DNA of 37,397 nucleotides from Nitrospiraceae bacterium (GTDB taxonomy: Bacteria > Nitrospirota > Nitrospiria > Nitrospirales > Nitrospiraceae), in assembly GCA_023248355.1 (NCBI GenBank), contig JAHFES010000013.1, positions 1 through 37,397 on the forward strand, given 5' to 3'. How positions within the stretch are numbered: the stretch's first letter is position 1; each line of letters starts with the position of its first letter. Shown in pieces: positions 16,222 through 25,550 of this stretch. A program made the translations under genes and the position numbers. The notes beneath the pieces were generated by a model that saw only the letters and a program-made list of their open reading frames with translations, searched no databases and was not told the DNA's origin.

Positions 16222-17094
16222 TCACCCCCTTTCCCGTACGATGATACGGTTCTCGTACCGGAGATCCACTTCGTTCGCGCCCCGCCCGCGTCCATCGAAG
16301 CTCAGCGTCTTCAGGGTCGGTTTGACCCGTTGGAACCGCTCCCACTGGTCACCGACAGCCGACTCCCCGAACTGGAATTGAACGCCTCGGACGGAAGCCA
16401 CAAGATTCGACGGATTCGCCGCATTCACTTGCAACCGTCCTTCATAGGTATGCCCCACAAGTTTCGCGAGCTCGATACCCGACACGATCGCCTGCCGCAT
16501 GCCCCCATCGCCCCGCATCAGCTCTTTGGAATCGATGCCCGTCACCATGGGCAAGGTCTCATCGTCCGCTTGGCCGAGCCGGGCCAGCACATGGCCCCCT
16601 TCGTCACTGAGAAAGTTTTCAGCACCCGCCCGAACAATCGCGGCGGGCTTCCGCTCGATCACCGAGATCCGCAATTCATGAAACGGAACTCGGGTCACCA
16701 CCGCTTCTTTCACCCAGGGATGGGACTCCACTTGCTCCTTGATCGCGGTCGTCACAATGTGATGGAGCGGGGTGCCGGGTTTCAGCTCAACGAGATCGAT
16801 CACTTCCTGCTTATTCATATGGTGCACGCCTTCGACCGTCACCGCTTTAATTTCGAGCAGCCGTTTGAGCGCGGGCCCGGAATGTTTCACGCCCATCATG
16901 AGGATCCACCCCATCAGCACCGCACCCACCATCATTCCGCTCCACCGCATGAGGCGGGTCCATCTGGCCACAGTCTTGGCTCGCCTGGCCTCGGCATTCT
17001 GACTCATGACTTGGCCTGCACAGGGACCTCTCCACTGATTCTTTCGAGGCCCTGCGGGGCGCGCCCGCTTCCCCTTCAAGAACGATCGCATCAT
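16222..17094 (-). CDS. ftsQ: cell division protein FtsQ
   Basis: A 290-residue bitopic protein. It has a basic cytoplasmic N-terminus of about 45 residues, one transmembrane helix (about 52-68), a POTRA domain (about 80-150: IKAVTVEGVHHMNKQEVIDL) and an FtsQ/DivIB C-terminal domain. In the divisome it forms a complex with FtsL/FtsB-type proteins in the periplasm. The ATG overlaps the ddl TGA (ATGA), so the two are coupled. Sequence conservation in FtsQ is low; position and domain order make the call. Confidence 0.93.
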   Translation of the reverse strand: MMRSFLKGKRARPAGPRKNQWRGPCAGQVMSQNAEARRAKTVARWTRLMRWSGMMVGAVLMGWILMMGVKHSGPALKRLLEIKAVTVEGVHHMNKQEVIDLVELKPGTPLHHIVTTAIKEQVESHPWVKEAVVTRVPFHELRISVIERKPAAIVRAGAENFLSDEGGHVLARLGQADDETLPMVTGIDSKELMRGDGGMRQAIVSGIELAKLVGHTYEGRLQVNAANPSNLVASVRGVQFQFGESAVGDQWERFQRVKPTLKTLSFDGRGRGANEVDLRYENRIIVRERG

Positions 17095-18083
17095 GCCGAC
17101 TCCCTCTTCGCGGCTTGAGCGAATCGATGCGCACGATCAAGGGCCGACTGCAAAATCCACTCGACCAGGCTGTCGTAATCAATGCCCGCTTGCGCAGCCG
17201 CCATCGGCAGCAGACTCGTTTCGGTCATGCCCGGCACCGTATTGATTTCCAATACATACGAGCGTCCTTTCGGCGTAATCCGAAAATCGACACGGGCGGC
17301 CCCCTCACATCCCAAGACTTCGTACGTCCGCTGCCCCAGCGCTCCGATCTCTCGTAGAATCTTGGCCGGCAGCGGAGCGGGACAGAGATACCGGGTCTTG
17401 CCCTTCTGATACTTCGCGGAGAAATCATAAAACCCGTCGGGCGCGACAATCTCAACAGCCGGGAGTACTTTGGCAGATCCCGCTGACCCGCCAAGAATGG
17501 AAACCGTGACTTCGTGTCCAGCGATGTACGCTTCGACCATGGCATCGGGATCGTAACGATGGGCCAGGGCGAGCGCGTCCTTCCATTCTTTGACGTGACG
17601 AACGATCGTGACCCCGATCGTGGACCCTTGTGAAGCCGGTTTGACCACAACCGGCAATTTCAGCTTCGCCGATTTGAGAATTCTGGCCAGCGACGGCATG
17701 GCCCCACGCTGCACCACAGTCCCGGCAGGAACCGGAATAGCGTGCGCGGCCAGTACGGTTTTTGTGATCACCTTGTGCATTCCCACCGCACTCGCCTGCA
17801 CGCCAGAGCCGGTATAGGGCATCCCGATCGTGTCGAGAAATCCTTGGATCGTCCCGTCCTCACCACCGGGGCCATGCAGAGAGAGAAACGCGACGGCAAT
17901 CTTCTGGTCTTTCAAATCCTGATAGAGATGGTCAGTCACATCGATAGACACTGCGTCATAGCCTCGACGGACCAACGATTGATGCACGGCCTGCCCGGTG
18001 CGGAGCGACACCTCGCGCTCAGACGACCGTCCACCCATCAAGACCCCAATTCGTGCTGTAGTTAAACGAGCCGTCTGTCCCAT
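17091..18083 (-). CDS. ddl: D-alanine--D-alanine ligase
   Basis: Ddl joins two D-Ala using ATP, supplying the terminal dipeptide that MurF adds. The 330-residue ATP-grasp protein shows the N-terminal GGRSSEREVSL with substrate-binding Glu, LHGPGGEDG, PVVVKPASQGSTIG and the metal/ATP motif LEINTVPGMT. ATG 18083 follows GAGAGG. A dyad repeat element occupies the murB-ddl gap, and the 3' end overlaps ftsQ by 4 nt. Confidence 0.97.
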   Translation of the reverse strand: MGQTARLTTARIGVLMGGRSSEREVSLRTGQAVHQSLVRRGYDAVSIDVTDHLYQDLKDQKIAVAFLSLHGPGGEDGTIQGFLDTIGMPYTGSGVQASAVGMHKVITKTVLAAHAIPVPAGTVVQRGAMPSLARILKSAKLKLPVVVKPASQGSTIGVTIVRHVKEWKDALALAHRYDPDAMVEAYIAGHEVTVSILGGSAGSAKVLPAVEIVAPDGFYDFSAKYQKGKTRYLCPAPLPAKILREIGALGQRTYEVLGCEGAARVDFRITPKGRSYVLEINTVPGMTETSLLPMAAAQAGIDYDSLVEWILQSALDRAHRFAQAAKRESA

Positions 18084-18094
18084 AGTCCTCTCTC

Positions 18095-18168
18095 GTGATC
18101 AGTGATTAGTGATCGGTGATGGGTTGGTTGCTCTTTCTTCACGACCTGATCACGCATCACCCATCACT
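18095..18168. repeat. GTGAT-iterated dyad element, copy 2 (murB-ddl)
   Basis: The left arm (18095-18123) consists of GTGATC, GTGATT, GTGATC and GTGATG units. The right arm (about 18147-18168) is the inverted form. Aligned over about 23 nt the arms match at roughly 16-17 positions. In the murB-ddl mRNA the element begins about 5 nt after the murB stop and ends about 12 nt before the ddl start, just upstream of its ribosome binding site. Confidence 0.75.
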
Positions 18169-18173
18169 CTCCG

Positions 18174-19118
18174 TTACGCTTGGCCCACCAGTTTCAGTTC
18201 CAGTTCCAACTTCACGCCGGTCTTCCGAGCAACTTGCGCGCGGACCTTCCTGATGAGGGCCAAGACATCCTTGGCCGTGGCCTTCCCTTGGTTCACAATG
18301 AAGTTGGCATGCTTGTCCGACACCTGCGCATCGCCGACATGCGCGCCTTTGAGCCCGGCGGACTCAACCACCCGCCCCGCTGAATCGTTCGGCGGGTTCT
18401 TGAAAACACAGCCGGCGCTCGGCAACGTCAGCGGTTGCGTATCGCGACGATAGTGCAAGTAGTCTTTCACGACCTTCTCAATATCCGACCGCACGCCGGG
18501 CTTGAGTTGGAGCCAGACCCCCACCACAATTCCCGGTGGTAACTTCGCCCGCCGATAGCTGAACTCGATCTCCTCTGCCGGACATTCGATCAGTGCGCCT
18601 TTAGGGGTCACGATGCGGACGGCCTTCACGCTGTCCTTCATTTCGCCCAGCCTGGTTCCGGCGTTCATCACCACGCACCCCGCCACGGTGCCCGGAATGC
18701 CGGCCGCCCATTCCAATCCTGCCAACGACCGGCGGATGGCGTAGCCGATAAGCGTCGGCATGCCCACGCCGCCTTCGGCATAGAGCACCGATCCCGGTTC
18801 TTCTTTACTCGCGCGGAGCTTCGCCAGACTGACCACCACGCCTCTGATGCCCTTGTCCCGAATGAGGAGATTCGTGCCGCCCACCACAAAGATCGGGAGT
18901 TTCTCCACGTGCGCTTGCGTGACAAGTCGGACGACATCCTCCACATCAGCTGGTTCGACAAGCACATCGGCTGGGCCACCGATGCGAAAGGACGTGTACT
19001 CCTTGAGCGGCGCATTGAAGTGGACGGGCCCTCTGAGACCGGCCACCGCCGCCTGCAACTTGCGCTGAGTGCCGGTTCGACGTGTCTGCTTCGCATGCGT
19101 GTTACTCCGACGAGCCAT
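18174..19118 (-). CDS. murB: UDP-N-acetylenolpyruvoylglucosamine reductase
   Basis: MurB reduces UDP-GlcNAc-enolpyruvate to UDP-MurNAc with FAD and NADPH. The 314-residue protein has the FAD-binding features TSFRIGGPAD, VVGGTNLLIRD, GIPGTVAG and EFSYRR, and the C-terminal SAGCVFKNP, then KHANFIVN. The position that in E. coli carries the proton-donating Ser (AGSxFKNP) is Cys here, a plausible functional substitute. The ATG at 19118 has no clear ribosome binding site, but the start fits. The N-terminal 25 residues are basic and variable. The gene lies 3 nt after murC. Confidence 0.95.
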   Translation of the reverse strand: MARRSNTHAKQTRRTGTQRKLQAAVAGLRGPVHFNAPLKEYTSFRIGGPADVLVEPADVEDVVRLVTQAHVEKLPIFVVGGTNLLIRDKGIRGVVVSLAKLRASKEEPGSVLYAEGGVGMPTLIGYAIRRSLAGLEWAAGIPGTVAGCVVMNAGTRLGEMKDSVKAVRIVTPKGALIECPAEEIEFSYRRAKLPPGIVVGVWLQLKPGVRSDIEKVVKDYLHYRRDTQPLTLPSAGCVFKNPPNDSAGRVVESAGLKGAHVGDAQVSDKHANFIVNQGKATAKDVLALIRKVRAQVARKTGVKLELELKLVGQA

Positions 19119-19121
19119 GAG

Positions 19122-20516
19122 CTATGCGGTTGGCTCAAGCCGCGCAAGAATCCCCGTCCCTGCTTTCCAGATGTCTCCCGCGCCCAACGTCAGCACGAGG
19201 TCGCCGGGCTTCAGCTGCGGCAGCACCTGATCCGGCAAAGTTTCTTTCCGTTCAATGAACGTCACCGATGGATGACCAGCGGCCTTGATAGTCTCAGCCA
19301 GTTGTGCGCCGGACACGCCGGGTATCGGCTGCTCGCCGGCCGCATAGATTTCCGTCATGAACACAAGATCCGCTTGATCGAACGCATGCGCGAAATCCTC
19401 GATACAATCCCGTGTCCGGCTATACCGATGCGGCTGGAAGAGCACGACCAACCGGCGATCCCACCCTTGCTTGGCGGCCGCCAAGGTCGCTTTCACTTCC
19501 GTGGGATGGTGGCCATAGTCATCGACGACCATGATGCCGTTGGCTTCGCCCCGTAGATGGAATCGCCGTTCAACGCCGGTGAAGGCCGCCAGCCCTTTGC
19601 GAATCAAATCGACGGGGATATCCAGTTCGACCCCGATGGCAATCGCCGCGAGTGCATTCGACACGTTGTGAATGCCGGGGACGGCGAGACGGAACGGGCC
19701 AAGATTCTTTCCACGAAAATGCGCGCGAAACTCCGCCCCCCATTCTTTCAGGCTGACGTCGGTCGCTTTGAAGTCGGGCGCGAACCCTTCTCGCTCCTGG
19801 AGCCCGTAAGTGTGGTACCGCTTGACGATCCCCGGAAACAGCGCGCTGAGGCGTTCATTATCGGCGCACAGAACGGCCAATCCATAGAACGGAATCTTAT
19901 TGATGAACTCCAGGAAACATTCGTTGATCCGCTCCATCGACCCATAGTGATCCAAATGCTCACGATCGAGATTGGTCACCGCCACAATGGTCGGCGAGAG
20001 ACGGAGGAACGACCCATCGCTTTCATCCGCTTCGGCCACGAGCAGGTCCCCGCGGCCAAGTCGAGCATGACTGCCCAGTGCGTTCACCTTTCCCCCAATC
20101 ACCATCGTGGGATCGAGCCCACCCTGCGCCAAGACATTCGCCACCATCGACGTCGTAGTCGTTTTGCCGTGCGCCCCGGCAATCGCCACACCGAACTTGA
20201 GCCGCATCAGCTCCGCGAGCATTTCAGCTCGCGGGATTACCGGAATCTGTTTGGCCTTCGCCACGACCACTTCGGGGTTGCTCGCGGCAACAGCCGAGGA
20301 GATCACCACCACCTGGGCTTCGCCGACATTTGATTCTTGATGGCCGATGAAAATCTTTCCACCCAGTTCTTCCAATCGGCGTGTCGTCTCCGACGCCTGA
20401 AGATCTGAGCCGGTGACTTTGTACCCCATGGTCAATAATACTTCGGCTATGCCGCTCATCCCGGCGCCACCGATTCCGACGAGATGAATGTGTTGTGTCT
20501 TGCGAAACATTGCCAT
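19122..20516 (-). CDS. murC: UDP-N-acetylmuramate--L-alanine ligase
   Basis: MurC adds L-Ala to UDP-MurNAc. The 464-residue Mur ligase shows [18 protein letters not shown]-loop [14 protein letters not shown], the ADESDGSFL and [11 protein letters not shown] motifs and a C-terminal [13 protein letters not shown] chose ATG 20516 (MAMFRKTQH) with AAGGGT about 10 nt upstream. The frame stays open to 20615, but that extension overlaps murG and has no homology. A 61-nt gap from murG contains two GTGATCC words that may be remnants of the dyad element. Confidence 0.97.
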   Translation of the reverse strand: MAMFRKTQHIHLVGIGGAGMSGIAEVLLTMGYKVTGSDLQASETTRRLEELGGKIFIGHQESNVGEAQVVVISSAVAASNPEVVVAKAKQIPVIPRAEMLAELMRLKFGVAIAGAHGKTTTTSMVANVLAQGGLDPTMVIGGKVNALGSHARLGRGDLLVAEADESDGSFLRLSPTIVAVTNLDREHLDHYGSMERINECFLEFINKIPFYGLAVLCADNERLSALFPGIVKRYHTYGLQEREGFAPDFKATDVSLKEWGAEFRAHFRGKNLGPFRLAVPGIHNVSNALAAIAIGVELDIPVDLIRKGLAAFTGVERRFHLRGEANGIMVVDDYGHHPTEVKATLAAAKQGWDRRLVVLFQPHRYSRTRDCIEDFAHAFDQADLVFMTEIYAAGEQPIPGVSGAQLAETIKAAGHPSVTFIERKETLPDQVLPQLKPGDLVLTLGAGDIWKAGTGILARLEPTA

Positions 20517-20577
20517 GCGCGTTAACCCTTGTGATCCGGTTGATGCACGTGATCCATTCCCCCGCTCTCCAACACCG

Positions 20578-21705
20578 TTAGGCTCCCGCCGCTCCAATAG
20601 TCCCGTTGATGTCATGTGTCACCCCCATGAGTGCGTAGCATTCACGGACAATCACCTCAGCCGCGTCGGTTCTCCTCATCCCCCAACTCTTCTCTCTCAT
20701 CGTCTGGATTCGCTGCGTGTCTTGCAGCAGGGCCACAATCGATTCACTGAGTCGCGCGCCGGTCAGCGCCCCCTGAGGAAGCACCACAGCCCCGCCCGCC
20801 GCCTCCATCGCTCGCGCATTCTTCATCTGGTGGTCATAGATCGCCGTCGGCAACGGAATGAGGATGGCCGGCTTCCCACAGGCGGTCAGCTCGGCAATCG
20901 TCATCGCCCCAGCACGAGCCACAACCAAATCAGCCAACCGTAGCGCCGTCGGCATGTTGTACAGAAACGGCACGACGTGCGCGTTGACTCCCAGCTTCCG
21001 GTACGCCTCGCTCACCCGCCCAAAATCCGCTTCGCCGGTCTGATGCGTAATCCTCAGATCAGGCAGGCGCGCAGCCAGTACAGACAATCCGTCGAGCACC
21101 GCGCTGTTGATGGCTTTGGCGCCCTGACTCCCGCCAAAAATCAGCACGTGCAGCCCGCGCCCAGCTGGTTCCTCCACAGGGCTCAGGCCGACCTGCGCCA
21201 GAAACTCTTGGCGAACCGGTGTGCCCACAACCCGAACCTTGCTTCGATCGAACAACGCTTCGGCCGATGCAAAGGCGAGGAACACCCGTTGCGCGAACGG
21301 CCCCACCACCTTGTTGGCCATACCCGGATAGGCATTCGGCTCCAGAATCACCCGGGCAATCCCTTTTAACGCTGCTGCGGCCAGCAGCGTAGGGCTCGTG
21401 TAACCTCCCACGCCAATCACCAAGTCCGCGTGACGTTCACGAAGAATCCGCAGCGACTGCCAAAGACCGAGTGGCACCGAGATCAGCCCTTGCACCACGT
21501 CCACAAGTCCCTTCCCCATCACAGGCTTGGCCGTAATGAGCTCCAACTCGAACCCCTCATGTGCCAGCACCTTCGACTCGATCCCGCGCGAGGTCCCGAC
21601 GAATAGAATCCTCGTCGAGGGATCGCGGCGTAGAAATTCGCGAGCCAGCGCCACGGCCGGATAGAGATGGCCTCCAGTGCCTCCTGCTGCAATCACAATC
21701 GTCAT
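20578..21705 (-). CDS. murG: UDP-GlcNAc:lipid I N-acetylglucosaminyltransferase
   Basis: MurG converts lipid I to lipid II on the cytoplasmic face of the membrane. The 375-residue GT-B enzyme has the N-terminal [16 protein letters not shown], the [11 protein letters not shown] segment, the central [14 protein letters not shown] and the donor-binding [17 protein letters not shown] plus [13 protein letters not shown] 21705 overlaps the ftsW stop as ATGA, so the flippase-like SEDS protein and MurG are translationally coupled. The reading frame continues open far upstream through ftsW; that extension is a shadow. Confidence 0.97.
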   Translation of the reverse strand: MTIVIAAGGTGGHLYPAVALAREFLRRDPSTRILFVGTSRGIESKVLAHEGFELELITAKPVMGKGLVDVVQGLISVPLGLWQSLRILRERHADLVIGVGGYTSPTLLAAAALKGIARVILEPNAYPGMANKVVGPFAQRVFLAFASAEALFDRSKVRVVGTPVRQEFLAQVGLSPVEEPAGRGLHVLIFGGSQGAKAINSAVLDGLSVLAARLPDLRITHQTGEADFGRVSEAYRKLGVNAHVVPFLYNMPTALRLADLVVARAGAMTIAELTACGKPAILIPLPTAIYDHQMKNARAMEAAGGAVVLPQGALTGARLSESIVALLQDTQRIQTMREKSWGMRRTDAAEVIVRECYALMGVTHDINGTIGAAGA

Positions 21706-22907
21706 CGATGACCCGACCCGCCACGACCAGCCCGATGCCCAGCGTCCTGCCTCCCCGCTTGTCGATCCCGCGAGATATTCAGCAAGATCCCCACCCCGAC
21801 CAGGCTGATCACCAAGGAAGACCCGCCATAACTGACGAAAGGCAAGGTGAGCCCTTTGGTCGGCACCATGCCCGTGACAACACAGGCATTGACCAATGCT
21901 TGAATGCCGATGAGCAACGTGATGCCCATCCCGAGGTACCGGCCAAACGGTATCCGCGCCCGTGCCGCGATCTGAAATCCCCGCACGACGAACAGCGCGA
22001 AGAGCAGAATGATTGCGCCCGTCCCGACCAATCCGAGCTCCTCGCCCACCAACGCCAACACAAAGTCGGTGTGCGCTTCGGGTAGAAAGAAGAGTTTCTG
22101 TTTCCCCTCGCCGAGCCCCACTCCGAATGGACCGCCGCTGCCGAAGGCCAAGAAGGATTGCGTGATCTGAAATCCCGCGTCCGAGGCGTCTTTCCACGGC
22201 GCGAGAAACGTCATCAAACGCTGGCGACGATAGCTCGATCCGAGGACGAGCGCCAAAACGACCGGCACCGCACAGAGCCCGAGCGTCAGCAGATGCGAGA
22301 TGCGCGCTCCGCCGAGGAACAGCAGACCCACCGTCACCAACCCGATCACCACCACGGTCCCGAGGTCCGGTTCCAGCAACACCAAGCCGCTCAGCAGGCC
22401 GACCACGATCAGCACTGGCAGCAGGCCACTCGAGAAGATCGTGATGCGGTCTTCCTTCTTCGTCAGATAGGCCGCGAGATAGATTACGGTGACGAGCTTC
22501 ACCATTTCTGCTGGTTGCATCGAAATCGGCCCCAACCGCAACCATCGTCGAGCGCCCTTTGCAGCCACGCCGAGCGATGGAATGAGCACCATCACCAGCA
22601 GCACCATGATGAGACCGAGCAGGGGGATCGAGAGCCGCTTCCACCAGACATAGTCGATGCGGGAGGCCAGATGCAGGAGCAAGAAGCCGAACGTGAGCCA
22701 CGCGAGTTGCCGCTTGAGGAAGTAGCCTGAGTCGTGGAAGCGATTGCCCGCCACCACAGCACTCGCACTGAAGACCATCACCAGACCCACCAGTGCCAGC
22801 GTGATCGTGACGATCAACAAGGTGTGATCCATCGCGACCCGCTTCGTCGCTCGCGGGCTGGCTGTGGGCCAGGGCAGTGCCAGGGTCCCTGTGGATCTCT
22901 GTGACAT
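21702..22907 (-). CDS. ftsW: septal peptidoglycan polymerase FtsW (SEDS family)
   Basis: FtsW polymerises lipid II at the septum together with FtsI. The 401-residue protein has about ten membrane segments and SEDS landmarks: VMVFSASAV, GARRWLRLGPISMQPAE(M), LEPDLGT, HTDFVLALVGEELG and the C-terminal LPFVSYGGSSL. ATG 22907 has AGGAGA about 7 nt upstream. A dyad repeat element lies between it and murD. The C-terminal tail is Arg/Gly-rich. SpoVE or RodA are the alternatives; the cluster context gives FtsW. Confidence 0.96.
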   Translation of the reverse strand: MSQRSTGTLALPWPTASPRATKRVAMDHTLLIVTITLALVGLVMVFSASAVVAGNRFHDSGYFLKRQLAWLTFGFLLLHLASRIDYVWWKRLSIPLLGLIMVLLVMVLIPSLGVAAKGARRWLRLGPISMQPAEMVKLVTVIYLAAYLTKKEDRITIFSSGLLPVLIVVGLLSGLVLLEPDLGTVVVIGLVTVGLLFLGGARISHLLTLGLCAVPVVLALVLGSSYRRQRLMTFLAPWKDASDAGFQITQSFLAFGSGGPFGVGLGEGKQKLFFLPEAHTDFVLALVGEELGLVGTGAIILLFALFVVRGFQIAARARIPFGRYLGMGITLLIGIQALVNACVVTGMVPTKGLTLPFVSYGGSSLVISLVGVGILLNISRDRQAGRQDAGHRAGRGGSGHR

Positions 22908-22927
22908 TCATCATCTCCTGATGCACC

Positions 22928-23007
22928 GTGATCGGTGATGAGTGATGTGTGATGAGATCTGGCGATGGGTCGTTTTCATAGATCACTCGTCACCCATCAC
23001 TGCTCAC
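22928..23007. repeat. GTGAT-iterated dyad element, copy 3 (murD-ftsW)
   Basis: The left arm (22928-22957) reads GTGATCGGTGATGAGTGATG and onward. The right arm (22981-23007) is its inverted counterpart, with 21 of 26 aligned positions matching. The TGA stop of murD (23006-23004) is one of the GTGA units. The other end lies about 20 nt upstream of the ftsW start and next to its ribosome binding site. Confidence 0.8.
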
Positions 23008-24410
23008 GGTAATTCATTCACCAGGGCCTTAAACTGGCGGCCTCGATCCTGGTAATCCGCGAACATGTCGAAACTCGCGCAGGCCGGCGACATCAGAACC
23101 ACCTCACCGGCTGCCGCGCCCGCAGCGGCGATCTCGACCGCTTCCCGCAACGTGCCTGCCCGATCGATTGCCTGATAGCCCTGCACCGCGTTTGCGATGA
23201 GCGGAGCGGCCTCTCCGATCAGAATGAGCCGCTTGACCCGCTGCCTGATTGCGGGAGCCAACCGGGAGAAATCCCCGCCCTTGTCGCGACCACCGGCAAT
23301 GAGCCAGATGGGCTGGTCGATACTCTCCAGCGCCTTGAGTGTCGCATCGACATTGGTTCCCTTGGAGTCGTTGACGAAGCGGACGCTCCGTCGATCCTGA
23401 ACGATCTCCAGTGCATGTTCCAATCCAGGGAACTCCCTGAGCACCTGACGAATCACGTCAAGAGAGCACCCGCTCAGTAGCGCATAGGTCACCGCCGCCA
23501 TCACGTTGTCGATATTGTGATTGCCGATAATCCTGACCTCGCTGCGCCGGCAGACTTCTTGGAGTTGACCGGTCACAGTCGTCATGATCCGATCACGGTC
23601 GAGATAGGTCCCTCCGGCCACATCTGCCGGCAACGCCTGCGTCCTGGTGAAGCCCAACCGTCGCGCCTTCACTGCCCATCGAAGCGAGGCAACCCGCGCA
23701 TCATCCAGATTGAAGAGCGCGTAATCGGACGGGGTTTGATTCTCGAAGATCCGGTTCTTGGCAGCGACATATTCATCGATCGAGTCATAGCGATCTTGGT
23801 GATCGACGGTGACGTTGAGAATCGCTGCGATCCACGGATGAAACTGTTCCACCGTTTCCAGTTGGAAACTGGACACTTCCACCACAAGAACATCGTACGG
23901 ATTGGGCTGCCCCATCTTGGAGGCTTGCAAGGATCTTCCCGCAGCCTCACTGAGCGCTGTGCCTAGGTTCCCACCCACGAAGACCTGTTTCCCGCTTTGC
24001 TGCAGCATCTTCCCAATCAACGTCACCGTCGTGCTCTTGCCGTTGGTGCCGGTGAGGGCAAGAATCGGAGCGGAGAGAAATCGAGCAGCCAGTTCAAGTT
24101 CGCTGACCACTTTCACCCCTCGACGCCGAGCGCGTTCAAGCGCCTCCATGCGATAGGGCACCCCTGGGCTGATCACGACGAGATCGGCAGACTCCAGCGC
24201 AGCTTCATATCCGCTACCAACCGTGACGTTGACCTTCGATTGATCGAGATGCTCGAGCACAGCGGTGAGTTCAGTCCGATCCTTCCGATCGGCGACCGTC
24301 ACGCATGCGCCAGCTTCCTGCAGCAATCGGGCAGCCGCGACCCCGCTTCGAGCAAGGCCCACAACCGTCACATTGGTTCCAGATAATTCCATGACGTCTT
24401 CGCTCACCAT
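23004..24410 (-). CDS. murD: UDP-N-acetylmuramoyl-L-alanine--D-glutamate ligase
   Basis: MurD adds D-Glu to UDP-MurNAc-L-Ala. The 468-residue ligase has an N-terminal Rossmann-like segment ([17 protein letters not shown]), P-loop [14 protein letters not shown], the [12 protein letters not shown] motif, the [14 protein letters not shown] region and [13 protein letters not shown] 24410 lies 4 nt after the mraY stop; a second in-frame ATG at 24392 (MELSGTN) would also fit the family. The stop codon is inside a dyad element, which may have replaced the original 3' end. Confidence 0.96.
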   Translation of the reverse strand: MVSEDVMELSGTNVTVVGLARSGVAAARLLQEAGACVTVADRKDRTELTAVLEHLDQSKVNVTVGSGYEAALESADLVVISPGVPYRMEALERARRRGVKVVSELELAARFLSAPILALTGTNGKSTTVTLIGKMLQQSGKQVFVGGNLGTALSEAAGRSLQASKMGQPNPYDVLVVEVSSFQLETVEQFHPWIAAILNVTVDHQDRYDSIDEYVAAKNRIFENQTPSDYALFNLDDARVASLRWAVKARRLGFTRTQALPADVAGGTYLDRDRIMTTVTGQLQEVCRRSEVRIIGNHNIDNVMAAVTYALLSGCSLDVIRQVLREFPGLEHALEIVQDRRSVRFVNDSKGTNVDATLKALESIDQPIWLIAGGRDKGGDFSRLAPAIRQRVKRLILIGEAAPLIANAVQGYQAIDRAGTLREAVEIAAAGAAAGEVVLMSPACASFDMFADYQDRGRQFKALVNELP

Positions 24411-24414
24411 CCCA

Positions 24415-25491
24415 TCACCGCAGCTTGAGGGTGCTCAGGCTCAGCAAGGCCAAGAGAATGGCAATGATCCACAAACGCACGACGACTTTCGGCTCTTCCC
24501 AGCCCTTCATCTCGAAGTGGTGGTGAATCGGGGCCATTAAGAAAATCCGCTTCCCTCTCGATTTGAACGACACCACCTGGAAAATGACCGATACGGCTTC
24601 GATCACAAACACGCCGCCGACCATGAGCAGCAGCAGCTCGTGCTTACTGATGACCGCCACGGTGCCGAGCGCCGCACCAAGCGGAAGCGAGCCCACGTCC
24701 CCCATGAACACCGAGGCCGGATAGGCGTTGAACCAGAGAAACCCCAGACTCGATCCCAGGATGGCGGCGGTAAAGACTGCAAGTTCTCCCGCGCCATCGA
24801 TATGGGGAATGAGCAGATAGTCTGACATCAACCGGTGGCCCGTGACGTAGGCTACGACTGTGTAGGCCAACGCGGCGATCATGACCGGTCCGATGGCTAA
24901 TCCATCGAGCCCATCCGTGAGATTGACGGCGTTGGAACTCCCCACAATGACGAGGATGGCAAAGACGATATAAAACCATCCGAGATCCGGCATGAAATTC
25001 TTGAAGAACGGCACGCTGAGCTTCGTGTTATAGCCCGGCAAGGAATACAGGACGAGCGCAATGGCCAGCGCCACACTCACTTGGGCAGCAAACTTTTGCG
25101 TTGCTGATAGCCCTTTCGACTGAGCCTTAATGAACTTGAGATAGTCGTCTGTAAAACCGATGGCGCCAAACCCCAGCGTCGCCGCGAGCACCAGCCAGAC
25201 GAAGGGCTTTGAGATATCAGCCCACAGCAACGTCGAGAACGTGACCGCAAAGATAATGAGGATGCCGCCCATCGTTGGCGTGCCGCTCTTGGCCAGATGC
25301 CGTTTCGGTCCGTCGTCCCGAATCTGCTGCCCCAATTTGATTTCTTGGAGCTTTCGAATCACCCACGGCGCCAGAACAAAGGCGATCAGAAACGCGGTCA
25401 CGGCGGCGTAAATAATGCGAAAGCTCTGATAGCGAAAGACGTTCAGGAAAGAGAATTCTGTGTGGAACGGATATAGCCAGTTATACAGCAT
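24415..25491 (-). CDS. mraY: phospho-N-acetylmuramoyl-pentapeptide transferase
   Basis: MraY makes lipid I by transferring phospho-MurNAc-pentapeptide to undecaprenyl phosphate. The 358-residue, roughly ten-helix membrane enzyme has D115-D116 in FTDDYLK, N200-x2-D203-G-x-D206 in [17 protein letters not shown] and the HHH motif in [16 protein letters not shown] 25491 fits the family start, but there is no good ribosome binding site directly before it. A perfect 7-bp hairpin sits about 22 nt upstream in the murF-mraY gap. Confidence 0.97.
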   Translation of the reverse strand: MLYNWLYPFHTEFSFLNVFRYQSFRIIYAAVTAFLIAFVLAPWVIRKLQEIKLGQQIRDDGPKRHLAKSGTPTMGGILIIFAVTFSTLLWADISKPFVWLVLAATLGFGAIGFTDDYLKFIKAQSKGLSATQKFAAQVSVALAIALVLYSLPGYNTKLSVPFFKNFMPDLGWFYIVFAILVIVGSSNAVNLTDGLDGLAIGPVMIAALAYTVVAYVTGHRLMSDYLLIPHIDGAGELAVFTAAILGSSLGFLWFNAYPASVFMGDVGSLPLGAALGTVAVISKHELLLLMVGGVFVIEAVSVIFQVVSFKSRGKRIFLMAPIHHHFEMKGWEEPKVVVRLWIIAILLALLSLSTLKLR

Positions 25492-25513
25492 AGTCTAATC
25501 GATACATCTTCCA

Positions 25514-25534
25514 CTCAGCGCCCCATACGCTGAG
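25514..25534 (-). other. hairpin in the murF-mraY gap
   Basis: CTCAGCG (25514-25520) and CGCTGAG (25528-25534) form a perfect 7-bp stem with a 7-nt loop. There is no T tract after it on the minus strand, so it is not a standard intrinsic terminator. It is 22 nt upstream of the mraY ATG, which lacks a good ribosome binding site. An effect on mraY translation or mRNA processing is possible. Confidence 0.5.
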
Positions 25535-25550
25535 ACCGCCAAGACTCTCC

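Noticed and set aside
21706-22986. Open minus-strand frame upstream of murG, making an apparent 802-residue protein
   Set aside because: It runs out of frame through all of ftsW. Its translation is Arg/His/Gly-rich without any domain, and MurG homology begins sharply at ATG 21705.
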